DNA of 64,000 nucleotides from Alicycliphilus denitrificans K601 (GCF_000204645.1 NC_015422.1:1116001-1180000), one strand, 5' to 3'. Positions 48,784 to 59,486 are shown, counted from the first letter of the stretch. Notes: generated from the letters alone by a model not told the origin. Numbers and translations: made by a program.

Positions 48784-49605
48784 ATGGCGGGTGAAGTGGT
48801 GGCGGCCCTGGCCGCGCTGGAGGGGCCTGACCGGGGCATCGTGCGCGTCGCGCTGCGCAGCGAAGGGCGCCTGAACGCCATGTCGCGCGCCATGTGGCGC
48901 CAGCTTTGCTCCGTTTTCGAGAGCGTCCAGCGCAGTGCGGATGCGCGCTGCGTGCTCATCGAAGGAGAGGACGGCGCGTTCTGTGCGGGCGGCGACATTT
49001 CCGAGTACCCGGCGTTCCGCTTCGACCCAGCGAGCCTGCGCGACTTCCACGAGAACGACGTCTGGGGCGGCCTGTCGGCGATGCTGGCCTGCGACGTGCC
49101 CATCGTCGCGTGCATTGACGGCGCCTGCATGGGCGCGGGCGTGGAGATCGCGAGCTGCTGCGACATCCGCATCGCCGCCACCGGTGCGCGCTTCGGCGCG
49201 CCCATCGCCCGGCTGGGCTTTCCCATGGCGCCGCGCGAGGCCCGGCTCGTGGCCGGCGCCGTGGGCGAGACCACCGCGCGGCAGATGCTGCTGGAGGCAG
49301 CCACCTTCAGCGCCGCCGAGATGGCGCAGCGCGGCTTCCTGAGCCGCGTGGTGGAGCCCGCGCTGCTGCGCGCCCAGGCCCTGGGGACGGCCCGGCGCAT
49401 CGCCGCGCTCGCGCCGGGCGCGGCGCGGCTCAACAAGCAGACCCTGCGCGCATTGAAGGCACAAGACATGCCGAAAACGCCTGTGCATCAAGCACAGACA
49501 GCTATCGATACGGTAGCAAACCCCGATCCCTATGCCTACGCGGCGAGTGCCGAGCACCGCGAAGGCATTGCCGCATTCCTCGACAAACGACCTCCCAACT
49601 TCTGA
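48784..49605 (+). CDS. Enoyl-CoA hydratase/isomerase family protein in the malonate operon
   Basis: 273 residues. A crotonase fold: LIEGEDGAFCAGGDISEYPAFRFD supplies the oxyanion-hole AGGD, and ACIDGACMGAGVEIASCCDIRIA the second. Predicted acyl-CoA processing; the reaction is unknown. Near the C-terminus, codons at 49478-49505 coincide with an inverted copy of the dispersed intergenic repeat, adding a segment (KTPVHQAQTAID) before the usual DPYAYAASAEHREGIAAFL ending. Ten bases separate its stop from the malonyl-CoA synthetase start. Confidence 0.88.
   Translation: MAGEVVAALAALEGPDRGIVRVALRSEGRLNAMSRAMWRQLCSVFESVQRSADARCVLIEGEDGAFCAGGDISEYPAFRFDPASLRDFHENDVWGGLSAMLACDVPIVACIDGACMGAGVEIASCCDIRIAATGARFGAPIARLGFPMAPREARLVAGAVGETTARQMLLEAATFSAAEMAQRGFLSRVVEPALLRAQALGTARRIAALAPGAARLNKQTLRALKAQDMPKTPVHQAQTAIDTVANPDPYAYAASAEHREGIAAFLDKRPPNF
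49478..49505 (-). repeat. Dispersed repeat copy inside a coding sequence
   Basis: Minus strand: ATAGCTGTCTGTGCTTGATG followed by CACAGGCG, the same core as the intergenic copies. The frame of the hydratase gene continues through it. Confidence 0.55.
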
Positions 49606-49615
49606 GACAGCACCC

Positions 49616-51169
49616 ATGCAATCCGACAACCTGTTCAGCGCGCTGCGCGCAGCCTTCCCGTCCGACCTGGACCAGATCGCCGTCGAGGCCGCATCGGCCA
49701 GCGGCGAGCCGCTGCTCTACACCTGGCGTGACCTGGACCGCGCCAGCGCCCGCATCGCCAACCTGCTGGCCTCGCTCAAGCTGCCCGAGGGCAGCCGCAT
49801 CGCCGTGCAGGTGGAGAAATCGGTCGAAGCCATGCTGCTGTACCTGGCCACGCTGCGCGCGGGCTACGTGTTCCTGCCGCTGAACACCGCCTACCAGAGC
49901 GCCGAGATCGAATACTTCGTCGGCAACGCCGAGCCCGCCGTGGTCGTGTGCACGCCGGGCAACTTCTCCTGGGTGTCCAGGATCGCCTTCACCGCGGGCA
50001 CGCAGCACGTGTTCACGCTGGGCGATGACCGCACGGGCACGCTGCTCGAGCGCGCCGCGCACTTCGGCGACGAGCACGCGCCCGCCGTCCGCAAGGCCGA
50101 CGACCTCGCCGCCATCCTCTACACCAGCGGCACCACCGGCCGCAGCAAGGGCGCGATGCTCACGCACGGCAACCTGCTGTCCAACGCGCGGGTGCTCAAG
50201 GACTACTGGGGCTGGAAGCCGGGCGACGTGCTCATCCACGCGCTGCCCATCTTCCACGTGCACGGGCTGTTCGTCGCGATCCACGGCGCGCTGATCAACG
50301 GCAGCAGGATGATCTGGATGGCCAAGTTCGACCCCAAGGCCGCGATCGCCGCCATGCAGCGCGCCACGGTGTTCATGGGCGTGCCCACGCTCTACGTGCG
50401 CATGCTGGCCGAGCCGGCGCTCACGAAGGCCGCCGTGAGCCACATGCGCCTGTTCATCTCGGGCTCGGCGCCGCTGCTCATCGAGACCTTCAAGGAATGG
50501 CAGGACCGCACGGGCCACACCATCCTGGAGCGCTACGGCATGAGCGAGACCATCATGCTCACCTCCAACCCCTGCACGGCCGACGCGCGCCACGGCGGGC
50601 AGAGCGAGCGGCGCGGCGGCACCGTGGGCTTTGCGCTGCCCGGCGTGGGCCTGCGCGTGGTGGACGACGCGGGCAAGGAGGTGCCCGTGGGCGAGATCGG
50701 CAACATCCAGGTCAGGGGCCCCAACGTGTTCAAGGGCTACTGGCGCATGCCCGAGAAAACCAAGGAAGAGTTCAGCACCGACGGCTGGTTCAAGACCGGC
50801 GACGTGGGCGAGGTGGACGAGCGAGGCTACGTGAGCATCGTAGGCCGCAGCAAGGACCTGATCATCAGCGGCGGCTACAACGTCTACCCGGCCGAGATCG
50901 AGGGCTACATCAACGAGATGCCCGGCGTGGCCGAGAGCGCCCTGGTGGGTGTGCCGCACCCCGACTTCGGCGAGGTGGGTGTGGCCGTGGTGATCCCCAG
51001 GCCCGGCGTGGCGCTGGACGGCGAGGCGATCATCGCGCAGCTCAAGAGCCAGCTCGCCAACTTTAAGATCCCCAAGCGCTGCTTCGTCGCCACCGAACTG
51101 CCGCGCAACACCATGGGCAAGGTGCAGAAGAACCTGCTGCGCGAACAGTACAAGGGCCTGTTCGCCTGA
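49616..51169 (+). CDS. matB: Malonyl-CoA synthetase (MatB-like acyl-adenylating ligase)
   Basis: 517 residues, ANL superfamily. P-loop-like motif AILYTSGTTGRSKGAMLTH (about 164-182), HALPIFHVHGLFVAIHGAL, the ERYGMSETIMLTSNP motif with the MatB-type Met-Ser-Glu-Thr, GDVGEVDERGYVSIVGR, and the catalytic Lys near the end (PRNTMGKVQKNLLREQY). It activates malonate with ATP and CoA. Identity as MatB rests on the adjacent malonyl-CoA decarboxylase and on overall likeness. A strong terminator follows. Confidence 0.88.
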   Translation: MQSDNLFSALRAAFPSDLDQIAVEAASASGEPLLYTWRDLDRASARIANLLASLKLPEGSRIAVQVEKSVEAMLLYLATLRAGYVFLPLNTAYQSAEIEYFVGNAEPAVVVCTPGNFSWVSRIAFTAGTQHVFTLGDDRTGTLLERAAHFGDEHAPAVRKADDLAAILYTSGTTGRSKGAMLTHGNLLSNARVLKDYWGWKPGDVLIHALPIFHVHGLFVAIHGALINGSRMIWMAKFDPKAAIAAMQRATVFMGVPTLYVRMLAEPALTKAAVSHMRLFISGSAPLLIETFKEWQDRTGHTILERYGMSETIMLTSNPCTADARHGGQSERRGGTVGFALPGVGLRVVDDAGKEVPVGEIGNIQVRGPNVFKGYWRMPEKTKEEFSTDGWFKTGDVGEVDERGYVSIVGRSKDLIISGGYNVYPAEIEGYINEMPGVAESALVGVPHPDFGEVGVAVVIPRPGVALDGEAIIAQLKSQLANFKIPKRCFVATELPRNTMGKVQKNLLREQYKGLFA

Positions 51170-51193
51170 ACCGGGGGCGCTTCCCTCATCAAG

Positions 51194-51223
51194 GCAAAAA
51201 GGCGACCGAGGTCGCCTTTTTGC
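51194..51223. terminator. Bidirectional terminator after the malonate operon
   Basis: AAAAAGGCGACC-GA-GGTCGCCTTTTT, a perfect stem with A and T tracts on both sides; serves the rightward operon and possibly the leftward universal stress gene. Confidence 0.92.
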
Positions 51224-51230
51224 TTTTGAA

Positions 51231-51265
51231 CGATAGCTGCAGACGCTCGCCCAGCAAGCGTTGCA
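51231..51265 (+). repeat. Dispersed intergenic repeat
   Basis: CGATAGCTGCAGACGCTCGC followed by CCAGCAAGCGTTG; sits between the terminator and the universal stress gene. Confidence 0.55.
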
Positions 51266-51278
51266 GATCGATTGACGC

Positions 51279-51722
51279 TTAACGCAGCACCAGCACCGGA
51301 ATGTGCGAGTGCGTCAGCACGTGCTGCGTCTCGCTGCCAAGCAGCAGGCGCTTGAGGCCCTTGCGGCCATGCGATGCCATGACGATCAGGTCGCAGTTGT
51401 GCTTCTTGGCGGCCGCGATCACGGCCTCGGCAACCAGGTCGGACTTCGCCACCACGGCCTTGACGCTCACGCCTTCGTTCGAGCCGCGCAGCTTGACCTT
51501 GTTGACCAGTTCCTGGGCTGCGTCGCTCCACTGCTTTTCGATGCGCTTGACCTCGGCGGCGTCCACGGGCAGGCCGCCATCGAAATAGCTGCGCGGATAA
51601 CGCGGTACCACCTTGAGTGCAATCACCGATGCGCCCGTCAGTCCTGCCAGTGACAGGCCGGTTTGAACGGCTGTTTCCGACAGGGGGGACCCGTCGGTGG
51701 CGATCAGGATGCGTTTGTACAT
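51279..51722 (-). CDS. Universal stress protein (UspA family)
   Basis: 147 residues. MYKRILIATDGSPLSETAVQ and ALKVVPRYPRS at the N-terminus; the ATP-binding motif is near the end (VMASHGRKGLKRLLLGSETQHVL, a G-2-G-9-G-S pattern), followed by THSHIPVLVLR. A cytoplasmic ATP-binding stress protein. An FNR box centred at 51794.5 and a TATGCT -10 at 51761-51766 (31 bases away) form a class II FNR promoter reading into it, so it is probably induced when oxygen is low, like other Anr/FNR-dependent universal stress proteins. Confidence 0.94.
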   Translation of the reverse strand: MYKRILIATDGSPLSETAVQTGLSLAGLTGASVIALKVVPRYPRSYFDGGLPVDAAEVKRIEKQWSDAAQELVNKVKLRGSNEGVSVKAVVAKSDLVAEAVIAAAKKHNCDLIVMASHGRKGLKRLLLGSETQHVLTHSHIPVLVLR

Positions 51723-51787
51723 AGGGTTCTGCTCCTCATGGCTGGTTGCGATTGATAGGAAGCATAGGATAGCGCAAGGGTTTGATC

Positions 51788-51801
51788 TTGATTCAGGTCA
51801 A
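51788..51801. promoter_or_regulatory. FNR box between the universal stress gene and ccoI
   Basis: TTGATTCAGGTCAA (consensus TTGAT-N4-ATCAA, 9 of 10). Spacing fits the leftward universal stress promoter; it may also drive ccoI. Confidence 0.75.
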
Positions 51802-51836
51802 TGAATCCATTGCGCGGAATAGGTAATCTTGGACCT

Positions 51837-54221
51837 ATGTCAAATGATTCTGCCGGTCCATGGGCGGCTGCTTCGAGCGTGGCCATGTCCGATGCGACGG
51901 CGCTGCTGGATGACCCGCAGGAGTGGTCCGCCTTCGGCCGGCTGTGCGGCGCCGCGACCGAAGGGGAGTTGCCGGCGGATGGGCGGTGGGAGTCCCATGT
52001 CGTGCTCGAAGGCATGCACTGCGCGGCCTGCGCCCTGACCATCGAGGATGCGCTGCGCCAGGTGCCCGGCGTGGCCGAGGCCGACGTGAGCGCCGCCACG
52101 CGCCGCGCACGCGTGGTGTGGAGCCCGGGGCAGGTCCTGCCCTCGCAATGGATGGAGGCGGTGCGCAAGGCCGGCTACCGCGCCATGCCCGCCATGGACG
52201 CCTTCGTCCGCGAGCAGCGCCAGCGCGAGAGCCGCCGCGCGCTGTGGCGCTGGCTGGTGGCGGGCTTCTGCATGATGCAGGTCATGATGTACGCATGGCC
52301 CGCCTACCAGGCCATGCCCGGCGACCTGACCGCAGAGATGGAGCAGCTGCTGCGCTGGGCCTCGTGGGTCATCAGCCTGCCCGTGGTGCTGTTCGCCTGC
52401 GGGCCGTTTTTCTCCAGCGCGCTGCGCGACATACGCCAGCGCCGCGTGAGCATGGATCTGCCCGTGGCGCTGGGCATGCTGATCACCTTCGTGGTGAGCA
52501 TGATCGGCACCTTCGATCCCACGGGGCCGTTCGGGCGCGAAGTGTATTACGACTCGCTCACCATGTTCGTGTTCTTCCTGCTCACCGGCCGCTGGCTGGA
52601 GCTGCGCCTGCGCAACCGCACGGCCGGCGCGCTCGAGGCCGTGATGAACCGGCTGCCCGACAGCGTCGAGCGCCGCACCGCGGAGGGCGGTTTCGTGCGC
52701 GTGGCCACGCGGCGGCTGCAGGTGGGCGACGTGGTGCGGGTGCTGCCCGGCGAGGCCTTCCCGGCCGATGGGCGCATCCTTGCCGGCAGCACGCAGGCCG
52801 ACGAGGCCTTGCTGACAGGCGAATCCACGCCTGTGGGCAAGTCGCCGGGCAGCACGGTCACGGCGGGCAGCCATAACCTGCGCTCCGCAGTGGAAGTGGC
52901 GGTCGACGCCCTGGGTGCGCAGACGCGCTTCGGACAGATCGTGGCGCTGATGGAAGCCGCTTCGCTGCAGAAGCCCCGCCTGGCCCAGTTGGCCGACCGG
53001 GTGGCGCGCCCCTTCCTTGTGGGGGTGCTGCTGGCGGCGCTGCTTGCGGCCGTCTGGTGGTGGCCCACCGACCCCAGCCATGCGCTGATGGTGGCCGTCG
53101 CAGTCCTGGTGGTCACCTGCCCCTGTGCGCTGTCGCTGGCCACGCCGGTGGCCATGCTCACCACCGCGGGTACGCTGGCGCGCGGCGGCGTGCTGGTGCG
53201 CAACCTGCAGGCGCTGGAGGCGCTGGCCACCGTGGATACGGTGGTGTTCGACAAGACGGGTACGCTCACGCATGACCGCATGGCGGTGTCCGGGACGCGG
53301 GTGGCACCGGGCGCCGGGTTGACTCCGGAGCAGGCCCTGGGCCTGGCGGCCATGCTGGCCCGGCATTCATTCCACCCCGTGTCGCGCGCCTTGGTCGCCG
53401 CGGCGGCGGAAACGGAGAAGCCGAGCCTGCCCTGGACCCTGGATGAAGTCCAGGAACTGCCGGGGGCAGGGCTGCAGGCCCGGGCCTGGCAGATGGGGCA
53501 GCAGGAGGTAATTCTGCGCCTGGGATCGGCCGCCCATGCGCGCGTGGCGCCGATGGAAGGGCAGCAGGTGGTGCTGTCGGCCGAGCGTGCGGGGCAGGTC
53601 GCCGAACTGGCGCGCTTTGCCTTGAGCGAGGCGCTGCGCCCCGAGGCCGCCTCCGTGGTGCGGCAGCTTCGCTCCGCGGGCATCGATGTGCAGCTGCTCT
53701 CGGGCGACCGCAGCGCGGCGGTGCAGGGCGTGGCCGCCCGTGCGGGCATCGACGTGGCGCATGGCGACTGCACGCCCCAGGACAAGCTGCAGCGCCTGCA
53801 GGCCCTTCAGGCCGGCGGCCACTGCGTGGCCATGGTGGGTGACGGGTTGAACGACGGTCCGGTGCTGGCGGGCGCGCATGCCTCGTTCGCATTCGGCAAG
53901 GCTGTGCCGTTGGCGCAATCCCGTTCTGACATTGTTGTTTTAGGTGACAATCTCGCCCCGGTGGCCCTGACCCTGCTGCTGGCACGGCGTACTTTGCGCA
54001 TCGTGCGCCAGAACTTGTGGTGGGCTGCCGGATACAACGCCGTTGGCGTTCCGTTGGCCATCGCGGGATACATGCCGGCCTGGCTGGCAGGCCTGGGTAT
54101 GGCGCTCAGTTCGCTGCTGGTGGTGATGAATGCGGCGCGCCTGGCGCGCATTCCTGGCGGCGATGCCGTTGCCATTTCGCAACCGGCGCATTCCACGCCC
54201 ATGCCTGTAGAGGTGGCCTGA
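51837..54221 (+). CDS. ccoI: Copper-translocating P-type ATPase CcoI (cbb3 oxidase assembly)
   Basis: 794 residues. An N-terminal metal-binding domain with GMHCAAC (Cys62, Cys65) precedes membrane helices, a dephosphorylation-type segment (LLTGEST), the ion-channel motif CPCALS (TCPCALSLATPVAM), phosphorylation site DKTGTLTHD and hinge VGDGLNDGPVLAGAHASFAFG. It exports copper for insertion into the cbb3 catalytic subunit. It is followed by ccoS after two bases and then ccoNOQP, which identifies it as CcoI. Starts at 51801 or 51885 are also possible. If the FNR box at 51788 drives it, 51801 would be inside the promoter and the ATG at 51837 would be nearly leaderless. Confidence 0.93.
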   Translation: MSNDSAGPWAAASSVAMSDATALLDDPQEWSAFGRLCGAATEGELPADGRWESHVVLEGMHCAACALTIEDALRQVPGVAEADVSAATRRARVVWSPGQVLPSQWMEAVRKAGYRAMPAMDAFVREQRQRESRRALWRWLVAGFCMMQVMMYAWPAYQAMPGDLTAEMEQLLRWASWVISLPVVLFACGPFFSSALRDIRQRRVSMDLPVALGMLITFVVSMIGTFDPTGPFGREVYYDSLTMFVFFLLTGRWLELRLRNRTAGALEAVMNRLPDSVERRTAEGGFVRVATRRLQVGDVVRVLPGEAFPADGRILAGSTQADEALLTGESTPVGKSPGSTVTAGSHNLRSAVEVAVDALGAQTRFGQIVALMEAASLQKPRLAQLADRVARPFLVGVLLAALLAAVWWWPTDPSHALMVAVAVLVVTCPCALSLATPVAMLTTAGTLARGGVLVRNLQALEALATVDTVVFDKTGTLTHDRMAVSGTRVAPGAGLTPEQALGLAAMLARHSFHPVSRALVAAAAETEKPSLPWTLDEVQELPGAGLQARAWQMGQQEVILRLGSAAHARVAPMEGQQVVLSAERAGQVAELARFALSEALRPEAASVVRQLRSAGIDVQLLSGDRSAAVQGVAARAGIDVAHGDCTPQDKLQRLQALQAGGHCVAMVGDGLNDGPVLAGAHASFAFGKAVPLAQSRSDIVVLGDNLAPVALTLLLARRTLRIVRQNLWWAAGYNAVGVPLAIAGYMPAWLAGLGMALSSLLVVMNAARLARIPGGDAVAISQPAHSTPMPVEVA

Positions 54222-54223
54222 CC

Positions 54224-54361
54224 ATGGACATTCTGTATCTGCTGATTCCGCTGTCTGTCGTGCTCGTGCTGTTCGTGCTGGCCGGCCTGTGGTGGGCTGT
54301 CTATCGGGGACAGTTCGAAAACATCGATCAAGAGGGGGAGCGCATTCTGAGGAATGATTGA
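54224..54361 (+). CDS. ccoS: Cbb3 oxidase assembly protein CcoS
   Basis: 45 residues. A single membrane helix (LYLLIPLSVVLVLFVLAGLWWAV) followed by YRGQFENIDQEGERILRND, the typical CcoS pattern (one helix plus a short FDDLE/ENIDQEG tail). Needed for cofactor insertion into the cbb3 oxidase. It starts two bases after the ccoI stop, so it is translated with it. Confidence 0.93.
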   Translation: MDILYLLIPLSVVLVLFVLAGLWWAVYRGQFENIDQEGERILRND

Positions 54362-54371
54362 CGCTGGTCAA
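54358..54371. promoter_or_regulatory. FNR box upstream of ccoN
   Basis: TTGACGCTGGTCAA, overlapping the ccoS stop. Its centre at 54364.5 places a class II start site near 54406, about 22 bases before the ccoN ATG. Confidence 0.75.
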
Positions 54372-54427
54372 TAACCACAATGCGAGTCCGGTTGAAACTT
54401 TTTCTGCATATCAACGAGGTGTAACCG

Positions 54428-55867
54428 ATGGAGTCATCACAAACAAAAGTTGCGCACTACGACGATACCGTCGTGCGCCAATTCACGATCATGGCCGTGG
54501 TCTGGGGGGTGGTGGGCATGCTGGTCGGCGTGTTCATCGCAGCACAGCTGACTTGGCCCGAACTGAATTTCGGCATTCCATGGCTGAGTTACGGGCGCCT
54601 GCGCCCGCTGCACACCAATGCGGTGATCTTCGCCTTCGGCGGTTGCGGCCTGTTCGCCACCAGCTACTACGTAGTGCAGCGCACCAGCCAGGCGCGGCTG
54701 TTCATGCCTAAGCTGGCCAGCTTCACCTTCTGGGCCTGGCAGGCCGTCATCGTGGCCGCCGCCATCAGCCTGCCGTTGGGCTACACGTCGGGCAAGGAAT
54801 ACGCCGAGTTGGAATGGCCGATCGACATCCTGATCGCCGTCACCTGGGTCAGCTACGCCATCGTGTTCTTCGGCACGGTGGGTACGCGCAAGGTCAAGCA
54901 CATCTACGTGGCCAACTGGTTCTTCGGCGCCTTCATCATTGCCGTGGCCCTGCTGCACATCGTCAACAGTGCCGCTATTCCCGCGGGCTGGATGAAGAGC
55001 TATTCCGCCTACGCCGGCGTGCAGGACGCCATGGTCCAGTGGTGGTACGGCCACAACGCCGTGGGCTTCTACCTGACCACGGGCTTTCTGGGCATGATGT
55101 ACTACTTCATCCCCAAGCAGGCCGGCCGCCCGGTGTACAGCTACCGCCTGTCCATCGTGCACTTCTGGGCGCTGATCTTCACCTACATGTGGGCCGGTCC
55201 CCATCACCTGCACTACACCGCGCTGCCCGACTGGACGCAGTCCGTGGGCATGGTGTTCTCGCTGATCCTGCTGGCGCCCAGCTGGGGCGGCATGATCAAC
55301 GGCATGATGACCCTGTCGGGCGCCTGGCACAAGCTGCGTGACGACCCCATCCTGCGCTTCCTGATCGTGTCGCTGTCGTTCTATGGCATGTCCACCTTCG
55401 AGGGCCCGATGATGTCGATCAAGACCGTCAACGCCCTGTCGCACTACACCGACTGGACCGTGGGCCACGTGCACTCCGGTGCCCTGGGCTGGGTCGGCCT
55501 GATCACCATGGGTTCGCTGTACTACTTGGTGCCGCGCCTGTTCGGCAAGGACAAGATGCACTCCATCAAGGCCATCGAACTGCACTTCTGGATGGCGACG
55601 ATCGGCATCGTGCTCTACATCGCCGCCATGTGGATCGCCGGCGTGATGCAGGGCCTGATGTGGCGCGCCGTCAACACCGACGGCACGCTGACCTACACCT
55701 TCGTCGAAAGCGTCAAGGCCACCTATCCGTTCTATGCCATCCGGTTCTTCGGGGGCCTGCTGTATCTGTCCGGCATGGTCCTGATGGCCTGGAACGTATG
55801 GATGACTGCGATTTCTGGTCGTGCCGTCAAGGTGGCCATTCCGGCTGTGAAGGCCGCGCACGCTTGA
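54428..55867 (+). CDS. ccoN: Cbb3-type cytochrome c oxidase subunit I
   Basis: 479 residues, 12 membrane helices. Haem and copper ligands are visible: low-spin haem His in [14 protein letters not shown], Cu-B/active-site residues in [23 protein letters not shown], the His pair in [15 protein letters not shown], and proximal/haem His in [16 protein letters not shown]. Catalytic subunit of the high-affinity oxygen reductase for growth at low oxygen. Preceded by an FNR box; starts the ccoNOQP operon. Confidence 0.97.
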   Translation: MESSQTKVAHYDDTVVRQFTIMAVVWGVVGMLVGVFIAAQLTWPELNFGIPWLSYGRLRPLHTNAVIFAFGGCGLFATSYYVVQRTSQARLFMPKLASFTFWAWQAVIVAAAISLPLGYTSGKEYAELEWPIDILIAVTWVSYAIVFFGTVGTRKVKHIYVANWFFGAFIIAVALLHIVNSAAIPAGWMKSYSAYAGVQDAMVQWWYGHNAVGFYLTTGFLGMMYYFIPKQAGRPVYSYRLSIVHFWALIFTYMWAGPHHLHYTALPDWTQSVGMVFSLILLAPSWGGMINGMMTLSGAWHKLRDDPILRFLIVSLSFYGMSTFEGPMMSIKTVNALSHYTDWTVGHVHSGALGWVGLITMGSLYYLVPRLFGKDKMHSIKAIELHFWMATIGIVLYIAAMWIAGVMQGLMWRAVNTDGTLTYTFVESVKATYPFYAIRFFGGLLYLSGMVLMAWNVWMTAISGRAVKVAIPAVKAAHA

Positions 55868-55886
55868 AGGTTCAGGAGCCAGATAT

Positions 55887-56519
55887 ATGTCCAATACACA
55901 GAACAACACTTCGTCCGGCTTCACCCACGAGAAGGTCGAGACCAGCAACTTCCTGATGATCGTCCTGATCCTCCTGGTGGTTGCCATTGGCGGCCTGGTG
56001 GAAATCGTGCCGCTGTTCTTCCAGAAGTCCACCACGGAAGCCGTGCAGGGCCTCAAGCCCTACACCCCGCTGCAGCTGGCTGGGCGCGACATCTATGTAC
56101 GCGAGGGCTGCTACAACTGCCACTCGCAGATGATCCGCCCCTTCCGCGCGGAAACGCTGCGCTACGGCCATTATTCGGTGGCCGGTGAATTCGTCTACGA
56201 CCACCCGTTCCAGTGGGGTTCCAAGCGCACGGGCCCGGACCTGCACCGCGTGGGCGGGAAGTACAGCGACGAATGGCACCGCATCCACCTGAACAATCCG
56301 CGCGACGTGGTACCCGAGTCGAACATGCCGGCCTATCCGTGGCTGGAAAAGACCCAGCTCGATCCCGCCGTTTCCGCTCCGCACATGAAGGCGCTGCGCA
56401 CCGTGGGCGTTCCCTACACGGACGAGGAAATCGCCGGTGCGGCCGAGCAAGTCAAGGGCAAGACGGAAATGGATGCCCTGGTCGCCTACCTGCAGGTACT
56501 GGGCCGCACGCTCAGGTAA
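55887..56519 (+). CDS. ccoO: Cbb3-type cytochrome c oxidase subunit II (mono-haem cytochrome c)
   Basis: 210 residues. One N-terminal membrane anchor (about 22-46), then the haem c motif CYNCH (75-79) in [19 protein letters not shown], and conserved [28 protein letters not shown]. The axial Met is in [13 protein letters not shown]. Passes electrons from CcoP to CcoN. Confidence 0.97.
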   Translation: MSNTQNNTSSGFTHEKVETSNFLMIVLILLVVAIGGLVEIVPLFFQKSTTEAVQGLKPYTPLQLAGRDIYVREGCYNCHSQMIRPFRAETLRYGHYSVAGEFVYDHPFQWGSKRTGPDLHRVGGKYSDEWHRIHLNNPRDVVPESNMPAYPWLEKTQLDPAVSAPHMKALRTVGVPYTDEEIAGAAEQVKGKTEMDALVAYLQVLGRTLR

Positions 56520-56539
56520 CAACAAGAGGAGTAGTGGCC

Positions 56540-56677
56540 ATGGACATCACCACCATGCGTATTGTGGTCACGCTGGCATCGCTGGCGTGTTTCGTGGGCA
56601 TCTGGTTCTGGGCGTTCATGCGCCGCAACAAGACCCGGTTCGAGGAGGCGGCGCAGCTGCCCTTCACCGAGGACTGA
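56540..56677 (+). CDS. ccoQ: Cbb3-type oxidase small subunit CcoQ (FixQ)
   Basis: 45 residues. One membrane helix (IVVTLASLACFVGIWFWAFM) followed by RRNKTRFEEAAQLPFTED, the standard CcoQ tail. Stabilises the CcoP-CcoNO core. AGAGGAG lies before the ATG; it sits between ccoO and ccoP in the normal order. Confidence 0.93.
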   Translation: MDITTMRIVVTLASLACFVGIWFWAFMRRNKTRFEEAAQLPFTED

Positions 56678-56706
56678 AGAACTCCTTAAAAGCAAAGAGA
56701 TAACCC

Positions 56707-57621
56707 ATGAGCGATTTCACCAGCAATTTCTGGTCCATCTATGTGGCCGGAATCACCATCATCGGCATCATTGGCTGCGGCCTGCTGCTTTGGATCACTT
56801 CCCGCAAGAAGGTCGAGGCGACGGCGGACAACACCACGGGCCACGTCTGGGACGAGGACCTGACCGAAATGAACAACCCCATGCCACGCTGGTGGATGTG
56901 GCTGTTCGTGCTGACCATCGTGTTCGGCTTTGGTTATTTGGTGGCGTATCCTGGCCTGGGCACGTTCAAGGGCCAGCTTGGCTGGACCCAACTGGGCGAG
57001 TACCAGCAAGAGGTGGAGAAGGCGAATACCGAACTGCAGCCTCTTTACGCGCGTTTTGCCAGCATGACTACCGAGGACATGGCGAAGGACCCCGCAGCCA
57101 TGGCCATCGGCGAGCGCCTGTTCATGAACAACTGCGCGCAATGCCATGGCTCGGACGCGCGCGGCAGCAAGGGCTTTCCCAGCCTGGCCGATGGCGACTG
57201 GCTCCATGGCGGCGCGCCCGATGACATCCGCAAGACCATTCACGACGGGCGCGTGGGCGTGATGCCGCCCATGGCCGCCGCGGTCGGATCGCCCGAGGAC
57301 GTGCGCAACGTGACGCATTACGTACTGAGTCTGTCGGGCAGCCCGCACGACTCGCTCAGGGCTTCGCTCGGCAAATCCAAGTTTGCGGCCTGCGCTGCCT
57401 GCCACGGCATGGACGGTAAGGGCAACGCGGCGCTGGGAGCCCCCAACCTGACGGATGACATCTGGCTGCACGGCTGGGGCGAGGCCGCCATCACGGCTAT
57501 GATTAACAACGGCAAGACCAATGAAATGCCGGCACAGGCAGGTAAGCTGACCGACGCGCAGATCAACGTGCTGACGGCTTATGTCTGGGGCTTGTCCCAC
57601 AAGGCCGGCGCTTCTCGCTGA
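56707..57621 (+). CDS. ccoP: Cbb3-type oxidase subunit III (di-haem cytochrome c)
   Basis: 304 residues. Two N-terminal membrane helices (about 10-31 and 61-82) lie around the conserved WDEDLTEMNNPMPRWWMWLF. Two haem c domains follow: CAQCH (143-147) and CAACH (229-233), with Met ligands in GVMPPM and NEMPAQ. Accepts electrons from soluble cytochromes or the bc1 complex. Followed by a clear terminator. Confidence 0.97.
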   Translation: MSDFTSNFWSIYVAGITIIGIIGCGLLLWITSRKKVEATADNTTGHVWDEDLTEMNNPMPRWWMWLFVLTIVFGFGYLVAYPGLGTFKGQLGWTQLGEYQQEVEKANTELQPLYARFASMTTEDMAKDPAAMAIGERLFMNNCAQCHGSDARGSKGFPSLADGDWLHGGAPDDIRKTIHDGRVGVMPPMAAAVGSPEDVRNVTHYVLSLSGSPHDSLRASLGKSKFAACAACHGMDGKGNAALGAPNLTDDIWLHGWGEAAITAMINNGKTNEMPAQAGKLTDAQINVLTAYVWGLSHKAGASR

Positions 57622-57632
57622 CGCCAGCTCTG

Positions 57633-57672
57633 CGGCCGGCTCCCTCACCGAGGGTGCCGGCCGTTTTGTTTT
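57633..57672 (+). terminator. Rho-independent terminator after ccoP
   Basis: CGGCCGGC, 15-base loop with an internal CCCTC/GAGGG pairing, GCCGGCCG, then TTTTGTTTT. Confidence 0.9.
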
Positions 57673-57705
57673 CTGGAAGTTGTACTTCCCCCACGAGATC
57701 CCATC

Positions 57706-59148
<1,443 letters not shown>

Positions 59149-59207
59149 GGGCGCGGATCCGTACCGAGTTTTTGCATGGCCCCGGAAGGGGCACGGAGAT
59201 CGTAACG

Positions 59208-59486
59208 ATGTCGAAAGATGGACCAATGAATGCAGACCCCGAGCCGCAGCCCTGGTGGAGGTACGGCCATGTGTGGCTGATCATCGCAGGCCCGGTGATC
59301 GTGGTCATTGCCGGTTTCGTCACTCTTTGGCTTGCGCTTTCCCGGCCGGACCCCGTGCTGGCGGAGGACTACTACCAACGTGGCCTGGACATCAACAAGA
59401 CGCTGAAGAATGCGGACTCTGGCATGACACCCGCAATGAAAGGGCGTAACCACGCCGCCACGCCCGCGCAGGACCAGCCGCGCTGA
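59208..59486 (+). CDS. ccoH: FixH/CcoH-family protein
   Basis: 92 residues. PWWRYGHVWLIIAGPVIVVI leads into one membrane helix, followed by TLWLALSRPDPVLAEDYYQRGLDINKTLK, the FixH signature. The C-terminal tail is short and polar; the beta-rich periplasmic domain of longer FixH proteins is missing, so it is a truncated family form as often seen in this group. Needed for cbb3 stability. ATG 59208 has GGAGA upstream. Confidence 0.88.
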   Translation: MSKDGPMNADPEPQPWWRYGHVWLIIAGPVIVVIAGFVTLWLALSRPDPVLAEDYYQRGLDINKTLKNADSGMTPAMKGRNHAATPAQDQPR

